This document shows, piece after piece, positions 8,219 to 16,067 of a stretch of 24,657 bases of DNA. Source of the DNA: an uncultured Clostridia bacterium. GTDB lineage: Bacteria > Bacillota > Clostridia > Lachnospirales > CAG-274. A program made the position numbers and the translations under genes. The stretch is from the NCBI GenBank assembly GCA_947589405.1, contig CANQBT010000015.1, positions 1-24,657 on the forward strand. Reading direction: 5' to 3'. Numbering within the stretch: the stretch's first letter is position 1; every line of letters starts with the position of its first letter. Below the pieces are notes generated by a model, which was not told the origin of the DNA, searched no databases, and saw nothing but the letters and a program-made list of their open reading frames with translations.

Positions 8219-8247
8219 ATAATACTACAAATATTTGATTATGGCAA
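8219..8247 (-). promoter_or_regulatory. Promoter of the ABC operon
   Basis: On the - strand, TTGCCA (complement of 8242-8247) and TATTAT (complement of 8219-8224) are 17 bp apart, about 45 bp upstream of the TTG start. The hairpin at 8281-8307 separates it from the upstream SPFH/Tim44 transcription unit. Confidence 0.65.
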
Positions 8248-8280
8248 ATTAATAGTTTATGAATATGTTTATACATAAAT

Positions 8281-8307
8281 TCAGGAGACGCAATAAACGT
8301 CTCCTGA
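8281..8307 (-). terminator. Stem-loop downstream of the Tim44-like gene
   Basis: TCAGGAGACG and CGTCTCCTGA form a perfect 10-bp stem with a 7-nt loop, 20 nt after the stop codon of the Tim44-like gene. The downstream - strand tract (ATTTATG) is only modestly T-rich, so it may be a weak terminator or an mRNA-end stabiliser. Confidence 0.6.
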
Positions 8308-8326
8308 GCTTTTATAATACTGTCTG

Positions 8327-9295
8327 TTATCTTGTAATGACTCCGCCTTTGCCTATGCCCGTTTCGTTGTGAAGTGCTTCGATATCTGAAAGCACCCAAT
8401 CATATTCGCCTGTTGTTACTATAAATCCGCAGTATTCACACTTGCCTGCGCTTGTTATCTGAGTAGGCGCTCCGCAATGAGGACATGCCACAACAGAGTT
8501 ATTGCTCTTGGCAGGATCCGTAAGGACGCCTATCTTACGTATGAAGGTATAGAGATACTTCATTTCATACTCCGCATTGGGATCGCCCTTTACAACATTA
8601 CCTGTCCTTTCATCTATAATATAATCGGACATTCTGGACTGTATATATACTGTCAGATATTCATACTGAGCATCTGTGGTATATTTGAATAAATAGGACC
8701 GGTTCACATTTATCCTGTCCATTTTGTTTATAAGACCTCTGTCCTTATAATTCTGTATCTGAGCAATATGCTGAGCATAAAGCTCCTCTTTTTCAAAGGG
8801 TCTGCATTTTTCAAAATCCCTGTTGCTCCATGCGTCCTGAAGAGTAATAAATACCTCCTTGACCCAGCCTATGAATTTTTCATATGAAAAGTCAGGATCC
8901 CTTTTGCGTATTTCGGCAACGATGGCATCTGTAAAGTTAGGCACCTGAACGTTATAGCCCTGTCGCACCATGCCTTTATCCGACTTTTCATCATACTTCT
9001 TCTTTGCGGCAACTATAAAAAACAATATAAAGCCGGCAAAGAACACAAAGCCGAAGAATATATCTCCTACGGTAATAGGTCCCGAAGAGTATGCACCTGA
9101 GCTATAGCCTCCCCCATAAACTCCGCCATATCCTCCGCCGTATGAACCGCCCCAGTCCGAGCTGCCTCCGCTCCAGCCTCCCGAGCCTGAATCTGAGCTG
9201 TAGTTGTTGAAGTTTCCGAGATCCGCTCCCGATGTTATGGGAAAGGCGGCAACGGAAATGACGATCAATATCAAAAACATCAATTTTTTAGCCAT
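8327..9295 (-). CDS. Tim44-like domain protein with glycine-rich segment and zinc ribbon
   Basis: The start is taken at 9295 (MAKKLMFL), giving 322 residues. An in-frame ATG at 9310 is itself part of the sequence ATGAGGAGGT, the ribosome binding site for 9295. Order of parts: signal-peptide-like hydrophobic N-terminus (4-20); Gly/Ser/Tyr-rich low-complexity segment (about 31-72); transmembrane helix (about 76-97); Tim44-like/NTF2-like domain (about 125-260, FIGWVKEVFITLQDAWSNRD); C-terminal zinc ribbon with CPHC and CEYC pairs (Cys about 271, 274, 286, 289). Probably membrane-anchored. It lies directly downstream of an SPFH protein that also has zinc ribbons, which suggests a shared membrane complex, but no function is established. 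Confidence 0.8.
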   Translation of the reverse strand: MAKKLMFLILIVISVAAFPITSGADLGNFNNYSSDSGSGGWSGGSSDWGGSYGGGYGGVYGGGYSSGAYSSGPITVGDIFFGFVFFAGFILFFIVAAKKKYDEKSDKGMVRQGYNVQVPNFTDAIVAEIRKRDPDFSYEKFIGWVKEVFITLQDAWSNRDFEKCRPFEKEELYAQHIAQIQNYKDRGLINKMDRINVNRSYLFKYTTDAQYEYLTVYIQSRMSDYIIDERTGNVVKGDPNAEYEMKYLYTFIRKIGVLTDPAKSNNSVVACPHCGAPTQITSAGKCEYCGFIVTTGEYDWVLSDIEALHNETGIGKGGVITR

Positions 9296-9306
9296 GAGAG
9301 ACCTCC

Positions 9307-10472
9307 TCATTGTCTGGGCTTACCGCATTCTGAGCAGAATTTGCCTGTATTTTCGGCACCGCATTCGCATACCCATTTTCCGTCATCGGGCTTTGGCTTT
9401 CCGCATTCGGAACAGAATTTACCTGTATTGACATTGCCGCATACGCATTTCCAGCCCTCAGGAGCCTGCTGCTTAGGAGCATTGTTCCCCATTGCAAACA
9501 TCTGAGCAGCGTTTGTACCGCCTGCATTCATTGCCATACCCATGCCGACAAATCCGCCCATAGCGCCGTTTGGATTTTCAGCAGCCTTTTCCATAGCGGA
9601 GGCCTGAGCCGCGCCAAGCCTTGCGCCCATCATCTGCGTATTCGTATAGACTCTGGATTCCTGGAACTGAGCTATCTTGTCTGCACTTTCTTTATCTACC
9701 GTAATAGAAGCAAAGGCTACGGATACAACAGAAATGCCTCTCAGCTTTGTCCAGTCGTCGGAAAGCTCATCGTTCAGCTCCTCAGCTATTTCTTTGGTAT
9801 AAAGTGGAAGCTGATCGTAGGCTATGCCCTTTAAGGCTATTTTGCCGAGAGCAGGCTGTAGAGAGGACTGTACCTCTGCCTTAAGCTGTTCGTCAATAGC
9901 CGATTTCTTAAAGGAATCCCTGACATTTGCGCATACGTTGGTATAGAACATAATGGGATCGCTTATTCTGTAGGAATAATTTCCATAACCCTGTATCTTA
10001 ACGGTAAAGCCAAATTCACTATCCCTGAATGGCACATCGCCTATACCTACCTTGTTGTTCATAATTTCCTTTGAATTGATATAGTATACTCTCTGGTCGT
10101 TATCGGGCTGACCGCCGAATGTAAATCTCTTGCCTACCTGCTTGAAGCTATCCTTAAGTCCCTGAAAGCCTCCGTCAAAAAGAGATGGCTCTGTGCCTGT
10201 GTCATAGGTATAGGCTCCTGCTTCCGCCGTGTAATCAACTACCTTGCCATTTTCAACAATGAGCATTACCTGACCTTCGTTTACTGCTATTTTACTGCCG
10301 TTTGTTATAATATTGTCGCTGCCCTGTGTGTTGGAGCTTCTCTCATCTGTTTTCCTGACACCCTTTTGCATAAGAGTATCGCCGTCCATAGCATCGCAGT
10401 ATATATATATTCCTTCCATTGATCCGCAAGCACTCCGCCTACTGCCGATGCCGCTGCTTTTATAAGTCCCAT
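9307..10472 (-). CDS. SPFH-domain protein with two C-terminal zinc ribbons; apparent 2-nt frameshift near the start
   Basis: The uninterrupted frame covers 9307-10419. The natural start is almost certainly the ATG at 10472, preceded by AAGGAGG at 7 nt and encoding MGLIKAAASAVGGVLADQWK, a typical N-terminus for this family. That frame leaves the main one at an (AT)5 run (10400-10410); removing one AT restores a continuous product of about 388 residues. The ATG at 10419 has no good ribosome binding site. The body is an SPFH (stomatin/prohibitin-like) domain found in YdjI-like proteins. An Ala/Met-rich stretch follows, then two nearly identical zinc ribbons (CVCGNVNTGKFCSECGKP and CECGAENTGKFCSECGKP). 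Such proteins form membrane-associated oligomers in envelope-stress contexts. The frameshift could be real, switchable or a sequencing error. Confidence 0.8.
10400..10410. repeat. (AT)n dinucleotide run inside the SPFH coding start
   Basis: TATATATATAT at the fourth part of codon 22 onwards in the gene read on the - strand. One AT unit fewer would join the upstream start to the long downstream frame. Confidence 0.8.
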
Positions 10473-10515
10473 AATGTTACCTCCTTGTATTGATCCTATC
10501 CTTATTGTTAAAATT

Positions 10516-10544
10516 ATTATAGTATATATTTTTTACCTCTGCAA
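10516..10544 (-). promoter_or_regulatory. Putative promoter of the SPFH/Tim44-like operon
   Basis: On the - strand, TATAAT (complement of 10516-10521) is preceded at 17 bp by TTGCAG (complement of 10539-10544). The distance to the ATG at 10472, about 45 bp, further supports that upstream start. Confidence 0.55.
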
Positions 10545-10594
10545 CAAAAAATTACATTCTTCACATCATATTTTATCAAATGAATTTTTTTCTG

Positions 10595-10623
10595 TTGCCA
10601 ACTTCTGTATTTTGTTGTACAAT
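10595..10623 (+). promoter_or_regulatory. Promoter of the dockerin glycosidase gene
   Basis: TTGCCA (10595-10600) and TACAAT (10618-10623) are 17 bp apart, back to back with the SPFH promoter. The transcript start would fall near 10630. The first in-frame ATG at 10630 is therefore unlikely to be used, and the start at 10651 is favoured. Confidence 0.65.
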
Positions 10624-10650
10624 TAGCTTATGTATAAGGAGGGGATAGTT

Positions 10651-12177
10651 ATGAAAAGATTGACTGCATTTATAATGTTGATAACGTTCTCTATAAGCAT
10701 GAACATACACATATGTTATGCCCAAAACGACAAAAGCTATGATAAAATGGAGCTTATGATAGAGGGCGCTCTTGAGGACAGCGACCCTACCGACGGTTCC
10801 CCATGGAACCGGGAATCTCCCAGCGCCTTTAAGTGGTCCTATATAAACGGCTGCATGATCTCAGCGATAATGGATATATATGATATAAAAGGCGACAGCA
10901 GGTATCTGGATTTTGCCAATACCTATATGGGACATTTTATGGGTACGACCAATAATTCCAAAACAGGCTATATAAACAGCAAAACCGGTTTTGACTATAC
11001 CAAATACACTCTTGACGACCTGAACAGCGGCAAGGCTCTTATAGCGCTTACGACAGCAAATGCCTCCAACAGTTCAAAATTCAAGAAGGCTGTCAGTCAG
11101 ACATTGTACACAGACATACTTCAATATATTGTAAAAAATCAGAAAACTGCCGAAAACAGCCTATGGCATAAGAAGTCATATCCCTATCAGGTATGGCTTG
11201 ACGGTATATACATGGAAACTCCCTTCTGGCTTGAATATGAGCTGGAAATAGGAAATGACAAGGACAAATTCATGTATGCTGCCGACCATGTGGTCAATCA
11301 GATAAAAAACGTATACGACAAGCTGAGAGATCCCGCAACAGGACTCTATTATCACGGCTATGACGCTCAGGCTGACAAGACAAGCGGAAGCTATGATCGG
11401 TCAAATGCTCAAAGCTGGGCTGAAAAAGATACAGGCCATTCTGCTAACTTCTGGCTGAGAGGTACGGGCTGGTACGCTATGGCTCTTACAGATGATATAG
11501 ATATTATGACAAGGGCTGAGAAAAAATTCGGCATAGACCTTACGGACAAAAAGGAATATATCGCAAAAATATACACAGAGCTTATGGATTCCCTTCTGAA
11601 ATATCAGGACAGCAGCACAAAGCTTTGGTATCAGGTAATAGACAAAGGCTCACAGCAGTATAATTATATAGAAACGAGCGGTTCTGCCGCTATAGCATAT
11701 TCCCTTATGAAGGGCTGCAATATAGGCATAGCGGACGAAAGCTACTATAACAAGGGACTGGAGGTATTCAACAGTCTTTACGAAAATAAAATAGTATATA
11801 AGGACGATACCCACGTAAAGGTCATCGACATATGCCAGACAGCAGGTCTTGGCGGCAGCTCAAGTTCTGCCGTATCGGGTCCCCGTCATACATCAAGAGA
11901 CGGTTCATATGAATACTATGTATCGGAAAAGAAGGTCGACGATGACGCCAAAGGCATGGCTCCCATAATATTTGCCTATTGCGAGATACTCAGGCATAAA
12001 ATACCCGGCGATGTGGATATGAACGGAAGTCTTGAACAAAAAGACGCTTATATTATACTTAAACATATTTCAGGCATTGAGCCGTTGACTGAAAATGCTG
12101 CCGAATATGCAGACTATAACAAAGACGGCAGCACAGATCTGAAAGATGTGGCTGAGATCCTTAAAGCTGTAAAATAA
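10651..12177 (+). CDS. GH105-like unsaturated glucuronyl/galacturonyl hydrolase with C-terminal type I dockerin
   Basis: The ATG at 10651 follows AAGGAGGGG, giving 508 residues. Residues 1-24 form a signal peptide (cleavage likely after CYA). The catalytic region (about 30-445) is an (alpha/alpha)6-type fold of the GH88/GH105 group, with VWLDGIYMETPFW (the Asp matching the family's acid/base residue), GLYYHGYDAQ and FWLRGTGWYAMAL. Such enzymes remove the unsaturated uronic acid left by pectate or rhamnogalacturonan lyases. Residues about 451-508 are a type I dockerin: two calcium-binding repeats, GDVDMNGSLEQKDAYIILK and ADYNKDGSTDLKDVAEILK. The enzyme is thus exported and docked to a cohesin scaffold encoded elsewhere. 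It lies 25 bp before ddl with no visible terminator. GH105 is preferred over GH88 on overall motif pattern. Confidence 0.85.
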   Translation: MKRLTAFIMLITFSISMNIHICYAQNDKSYDKMELMIEGALEDSDPTDGSPWNRESPSAFKWSYINGCMISAIMDIYDIKGDSRYLDFANTYMGHFMGTTNNSKTGYINSKTGFDYTKYTLDDLNSGKALIALTTANASNSSKFKKAVSQTLYTDILQYIVKNQKTAENSLWHKKSYPYQVWLDGIYMETPFWLEYELEIGNDKDKFMYAADHVVNQIKNVYDKLRDPATGLYYHGYDAQADKTSGSYDRSNAQSWAEKDTGHSANFWLRGTGWYAMALTDDIDIMTRAEKKFGIDLTDKKEYIAKIYTELMDSLLKYQDSSTKLWYQVIDKGSQQYNYIETSGSAAIAYSLMKGCNIGIADESYYNKGLEVFNSLYENKIVYKDDTHVKVIDICQTAGLGGSSSSAVSGPRHTSRDGSYEYYVSEKKVDDDAKGMAPIIFAYCEILRHKIPGDVDMNGSLEQKDAYIILKHISGIEPLTENAAEYADYNKDGSTDLKDVAEILKAVK

Positions 12178-12202
12178 TAAATAGAAGTGAGAGGAATATA
12201 AA

Positions 12203-13270
12203 ATGAGTAAAAAGGTAGTAGCTGTAATTTTCGGAGGACGCTCCTCCGAGCATGATATTTCAAGAGTAAGCGCCTCTATGATAATACAGAATATCAATCA
12301 GGACAAATACACCGTAATACCTGTATGTATCACAAGAGAAGGCCGCTGGGTGCTTTTTGACGGACCTATAGAAAGTATAAAAAGCGAAAATTGGGAAAAA
12401 TTTGCCGCTACAGCAATATTAAGCCCCGATGCAGACCACAGAGGACTGCTCAGGATAGTTGGGGAAAAGGTAAAATTTATACCGATAGATATTATTTTCC
12501 CTGTCCTGCACGGGCTTAACGGCGAAGACGGTACCGTTCAGGGGCTTTTTGAGCTGACGGGAATACCCTATGTAGGCTGCGGGGTCCTGTCTTCTGCCAT
12601 AAGTATGAACAAGGCATATACCAAGCTTGTGGTAAACACTCTTGATATTGCTCAGGCAAAGCATACCGTAGTTTACAGAAATGAGCTTGAAGAAAATATA
12701 GCGGACTGTATAGAAAGAGTTGAAAACGCCTGTGGCTATCCCTGCTTTGTAAAGCCTGCTTGCGCAGGATCAAGCGTAGGAATAACAAAGGCTCACAACA
12801 GAGATGAGCTTGCAGACGGTCTTTGGATCGCCGCAAGAGAGGACAGAACAATAGTTATAGAAGAAAATATAACAGGGCTTGAACTGGAGTGCGCCGTACT
12901 TGGAAACGATGATGTAACGGCTTCCGTAGTAGGTCAGATACTTCCTGCAGCGGAATTTTACGACTATGACGCCAAGTACAACAACTCCGAATCACGAACG
13001 GTAATACCTGCTCCCATACCGAAGGAAAAATCTGAGGAGATAAGGGAGGATGCCGTTAGGATATTCAAGGCTCTTGACGGTTCAGGTCTTTCAAGAGTGG
13101 ATTTTTTCCTTGAGGAAGGAACGAACAGAGTAGTATTCAATGAGATAAATACCCTTCCCGGCTTTACCTCAATAAGCATGTACCCTATGCTTTTCAATGC
13201 TTTGGGTATATCCCCGGAGGAGCTTGTGGATCGGTTGATAGAGCTTGCTATAAAGAAATTTGAGGGATAA
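12203..13270 (+). CDS. ddl: D-alanine--D-alanine ligase
   Basis: The 355-residue ATP-grasp enzyme joins two D-Ala in the cytoplasm for peptidoglycan precursors. Visible motifs are GGRSSEHDISRVSA at the N-terminus, LHGLNGEDGTVQGLFE, PCFVKPACAGSSVGI (ATP-grasp), EENITGLELECAVLG, and NEINTLPGFTSISMYP near the C-terminus (Mg and second D-Ala site). The omega-loop segment with YDYDAKY fits D-Ala-D-Ala rather than D-Ala-D-Lac specificity. GAGAGGA precedes the ATG. It lies 4 nt upstream of murI, so two D-amino-acid steps of wall synthesis are coupled. Confidence 0.95.
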   Translation: MSKKVVAVIFGGRSSEHDISRVSASMIIQNINQDKYTVIPVCITREGRWVLFDGPIESIKSENWEKFAATAILSPDADHRGLLRIVGEKVKFIPIDIIFPVLHGLNGEDGTVQGLFELTGIPYVGCGVLSSAISMNKAYTKLVVNTLDIAQAKHTVVYRNELEENIADCIERVENACGYPCFVKPACAGSSVGITKAHNRDELADGLWIAAREDRTIVIEENITGLELECAVLGNDDVTASVVGQILPAAEFYDYDAKYNNSESRTVIPAPIPKEKSEEIREDAVRIFKALDGSGLSRVDFFLEEGTNRVVFNEINTLPGFTSISMYPMLFNALGISPEELVDRLIELAIKKFEG

Positions 13271-13274
13271 TATT

Positions 13275-14078
13275 ATGGACAACAGACCTATTGGCGTTTT
13301 TGATTCAGGCGTAGGCGGACTTACTGTTGTAAAGCAGATTGTAAAGCTTCTGCCGGAGGAATCCCTTGTGTACTTTGGCGATACTGCCAGAGTGCCTTAC
13401 GGATCAAAGAGTAAGGAAACCATTGTTAAATTTTCAAAACAGATAATAAGATTTCTTAAAACCAAAAATGTTAAGGCGGTAGTTATTGCCTGCAATACCG
13501 TAAGCTCCAACTGCTATGAGGACCTTTCGGAGGAATTTCCGGACCTGCCTATTACAGAGGTGGTAACTCCCGGTGTTGAAAGCTGTATTGCCGCTACACG
13601 CAATAAAATAGTGGGACTTATCGGTACATACGGTACCGTTTCCTCAGGAGCCTACGAAAGACGGCTCAAGGCAGCGGACCCTGAAATAAAGGTATACAAA
13701 AAGGCGTGCCCTCTTTTTGTCCCTCTTGCAGAAGAAGGCTGGGCAAACAATGAGGTGGCTCGTCTTACTGCCGGTATATACCTAAAGGAGCTTATGGATA
13801 AAAACGTGGACTCCATAATACTCGGCTGTACTCACTACCCTATTTTAAAGAAATGTATAGGAAATATTGTCGGAGAAAACGTAACTATAGTCGACCCTGC
13901 AAAGGCTACTGCCATGAAGCTTAAAAAATATCTTGAGGAAAACAATATGCTCAATGCGGGAGACAAGGAAGCCCAAAGGCTTTTCTATGTAAGCGACAGA
14001 TCTCATTTTGAACAGATATGCTCACGAGTGCTTCACGAGGATCATACTGTGGAAAAAATCGATATTGAAAAGTATTGA
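13275..14078 (+). CDS. murI: Glutamate racemase
   Basis: This 267-residue cytoplasmic enzyme converts L-Glu to D-Glu for peptidoglycan stem peptides. The start is taken at the ATG 13275, behind GAGGG, giving MDNRPIGVFDSGVGGLTV; an in-frame TTG at 13260 lies inside ddl and is less likely. The two catalytic cysteines are in VIACNTVSS (about residue 75) and ILGCTHYPIL (about 187), with DSGVGG and GDTARVPYGSKS also present. It follows ddl by 4 nt, and a strong terminator follows 3 nt after the stop, closing the ddl-murI unit. Confidence 0.95.
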   Translation: MDNRPIGVFDSGVGGLTVVKQIVKLLPEESLVYFGDTARVPYGSKSKETIVKFSKQIIRFLKTKNVKAVVIACNTVSSNCYEDLSEEFPDLPITEVVTPGVESCIAATRNKIVGLIGTYGTVSSGAYERRLKAADPEIKVYKKACPLFVPLAEEGWANNEVARLTAGIYLKELMDKNVDSIILGCTHYPILKKCIGNIVGENVTIVDPAKATAMKLKKYLEENNMLNAGDKEAQRLFYVSDRSHFEQICSRVLHEDHTVEKIDIEKY

Positions 14079-14081
14079 GAG

Positions 14082-14111
14082 AAAGCAGCCTTACTTATAG
14101 GGCTGCTTTTT
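14082..14111 (+). terminator. Rho-independent terminator after murI
   Basis: AAAGCAGCC (14082-14090) pairs perfectly with GGCTGCTTT (14101-14109) around a 10-nt loop, followed by a T run. It separates the cell-wall genes from the cobalamin operon. Confidence 0.85.
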
Positions 14112-14146
14112 AAAGTAACAGATGTGTTTTGCATTCTTTAATGTAA

Positions 14147-14175
14147 TTGACTTTATCCCTTTATTCCGTTAAAAT
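14147..14175 (+). promoter_or_regulatory. Promoter of the cobalamin operon
   Basis: TTGACT (14147-14152) and TAAAAT (14170-14175) are 17 bp apart. Transcription would start near 14182, leaving a leader of only about 15 nt. There is no room for a cobalamin riboswitch between the murI terminator and this gene, so control by B12 is not visible here. Confidence 0.65.
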
Positions 14176-14196
14176 ATATATATGGGAGATGGCGTC

Positions 14197-15315
14197 ATGG
14201 ACAAGATATATAAAAACAGCAGATTTTTGAAAAAAGGCTACACCACAGGCACCTGTGCCGCTGCTGCTGCCTATGGCGCAGTATATATGCTCATTAACGG
14301 CAGAGAATTAAATACCGTAAGCTACACCGCTCCCAACGGTACTGAGCTTATGCTTGAGCTTCTGGATATTAAAAGAGAAAAGACTGCCGTAAGCTGTGCT
14401 GTCAGAAAGGACAGCGGAGACGATCCCGATGTTACAGACAAAATGCTTATATACGGCAAAGCGGAGTTTGCCGAAAAGGGTATCGAAATAGAAGGCGGTA
14501 TCGGTATAGGCAAGGTCACAAGAGCGGGAATGGACAGACCCAAAGGCTCCTACGCCATAAATTCCGCACCTCTCAGAGCAATAGAGAAAAGCGCAGAAGC
14601 TGCATGCAGGGAGGCAGGCTACAGCGGCGGTATAAAAATAACCATATATGCTCCCGAAGGCGAGGATATTGCCAAAAAGACACTTAATCCTCAGCTTGGC
14701 ATAGAAGGCGGCATATCAATACTGGGTACCACAGGTATAGTAGAGCCTATGAGCACAGAAGCCTATAGGGACACTATAAGGCTTGAAATGAATATGCTTT
14801 CGCTCAACTCCTATCACGTCATAGCAGTACCGGGAAACTACGGCAGAGAATTTGCACTTAAAATGGGACTGCCTGATAAGAATATAGTAAAGGTCAGCAA
14901 TTTTATAGGGACTGCCATAGACTGCGCTGCCGAAAAGGGCTTCAAGGGGCTTGTGATAATAGGTCAATGCGGAAAGCTGGTGAAGCTTGGCGCAGGTATC
15001 ATGAACACCCATTCTCACGAAGCCGACGGCAGAATGGAGGTGCTGTGCACAGCAGCTCTAAAAGCAGGCTGCAACAGAGATGCCCTTATTGAGATCACAG
15101 AGTGCAAAACAACGGAGGAGGCTCTTGATATACTGGAAAAAACAGGCTTAAGGGAAAAAACGATACAAATGATAATGGATAATATAAGCTTTTATGTATC
15201 ACGCAGAGCAGCTGTAGATACGGCGGTAATAATGTACTCAGAGAAATACGGAATAATAGGGAAAACAAAAAATGCAGACAGACTTATTGAAGAAATAATG
15301 AAGGAGAGAGTGTAA
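14197..15315 (+). CDS. cbiD: Cobalt-precorrin-5B (C1)-methyltransferase
   Basis: CbiD methylates C1 of the corrin ring in the anaerobic pathway. The start at 14197 (MDKIYKNSRFLKKGYTTGTCAAAAA) is preferred. The ATG at 14182 coincides with the predicted transcript start, and the sequence between the two (GGGAGA) can act as ribosome binding site. The protein has 372 residues, normal for the family, with the diagnostic KGYTTGTCAAAAA at the N-terminus and GNYGREFALKMGLP and GHSHEADGR-like (NTHSHEADGRMEVL) motifs in the second half. Its stop overlaps the cbiF start by one base (TAATG). It is the first gene of the operon. Confidence 0.95.
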   Translation: MDKIYKNSRFLKKGYTTGTCAAAAAYGAVYMLINGRELNTVSYTAPNGTELMLELLDIKREKTAVSCAVRKDSGDDPDVTDKMLIYGKAEFAEKGIEIEGGIGIGKVTRAGMDRPKGSYAINSAPLRAIEKSAEAACREAGYSGGIKITIYAPEGEDIAKKTLNPQLGIEGGISILGTTGIVEPMSTEAYRDTIRLEMNMLSLNSYHVIAVPGNYGREFALKMGLPDKNIVKVSNFIGTAIDCAAEKGFKGLVIIGQCGKLVKLGAGIMNTHSHEADGRMEVLCTAALKAGCNRDALIEITECKTTEEALDILEKTGLREKTIQMIMDNISFYVSRRAAVDTAVIMYSEKYGIIGKTKNADRLIEEIMKERV

Positions 15316-16055
15316 TGGTGCACTTTACAGGAGCAGGAAGCGGCGCTCCCGACCTTATTACCATAAGAGGAGACAGGCTGTTGAGAAATGCGGATATTGT
15401 AATATATGCAGGCTCTCTTGTGAACAAGGAGCTTCTTAAGGTATGCAGAGAGGACTGTGTGTTTTACGACAGCGCCTATATGACTCTTGAGGATATAGCG
15501 GAGGTGTACATAAAAAACAGGGATAAGGATATAGTAAGGCTCCACACAGGGGATCCCTCCGTGTTCGGCGCTGTAAGAGAGCAGATGGATATACTTGAAA
15601 AGGAAGGCATAGAATACGACTGCTGTCCCGGCGTAAGCAGCTTTTGCGGCGCTGCCGCCGCTCTCAAAGCCGAGTATACGCTGCCTGCCGTTTCACAAAG
15701 CGTCATTATAGCAAGGGCAGAGGGCAGAACGCCTGTGCCGAAGGGTCAGCGCATAGTTGACTATGCGGCACACAACGCAACTATGGTGATATTTTTATCG
15801 GCAGGGCTTTCGGACAAGGTACAAAGAGAGCTTATAGAAGGCGGTATGGACGAAAACACTCCCTGTGCGGCAGTATATAAGGCTACATGGGAGGACGAAA
15901 AAATAATAAGAGGAAAAATAAAGGACCTTCATTCCATGATGAAGGATATAGACAGAATGGCGCTTATAGTAGTGGGGAAAGTGCTTGGAAACGATCATGA
16001 GCTGTCCAGACTCTATGACAGCAGCTTTGAAACAGGCTACAGAAAAAGCAGATAA
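15315..16055 (+). CDS. cbiF: Cobalt-precorrin-4 (C11)-methyltransferase
   Basis: The 246-residue S-adenosylmethionine-dependent tetrapyrrole methylase acts at C11 of the ring. The N-terminal VHFTGAGSGAPDLITIRGDRLL is the CbiF/CobM signature. RLHTGDPSVFGAVREQMDIL carries the SAM-binding GDP motif, and CPGVSSFCGAAAALKAEYTLP completes the site. It is translationally coupled to cbiD by a TAATG overlap. The name CbiF rather than CobM is chosen because the neighbours (cbiD, cbiG) belong to the cobalt-early route. Confidence 0.95.
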   Translation: MVHFTGAGSGAPDLITIRGDRLLRNADIVIYAGSLVNKELLKVCREDCVFYDSAYMTLEDIAEVYIKNRDKDIVRLHTGDPSVFGAVREQMDILEKEGIEYDCCPGVSSFCGAAAALKAEYTLPAVSQSVIIARAEGRTPVPKGQRIVDYAAHNATMVIFLSAGLSDKVQRELIEGGMDENTPCAAVYKATWEDEKIIRGKIKDLHSMMKDIDRMALIVVGKVLGNDHELSRLYDSSFETGYRKSR

Positions 16056-16067
16056 GGAGAGATGTAT

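Noticed and set aside
14112..14196. Possible cobalamin riboswitch before cbiD
   Set aside because: The space between the murI terminator and cbiD is under 90 bp, the promoter lies within it, and no B12-box-like or multi-stem structure is visible.
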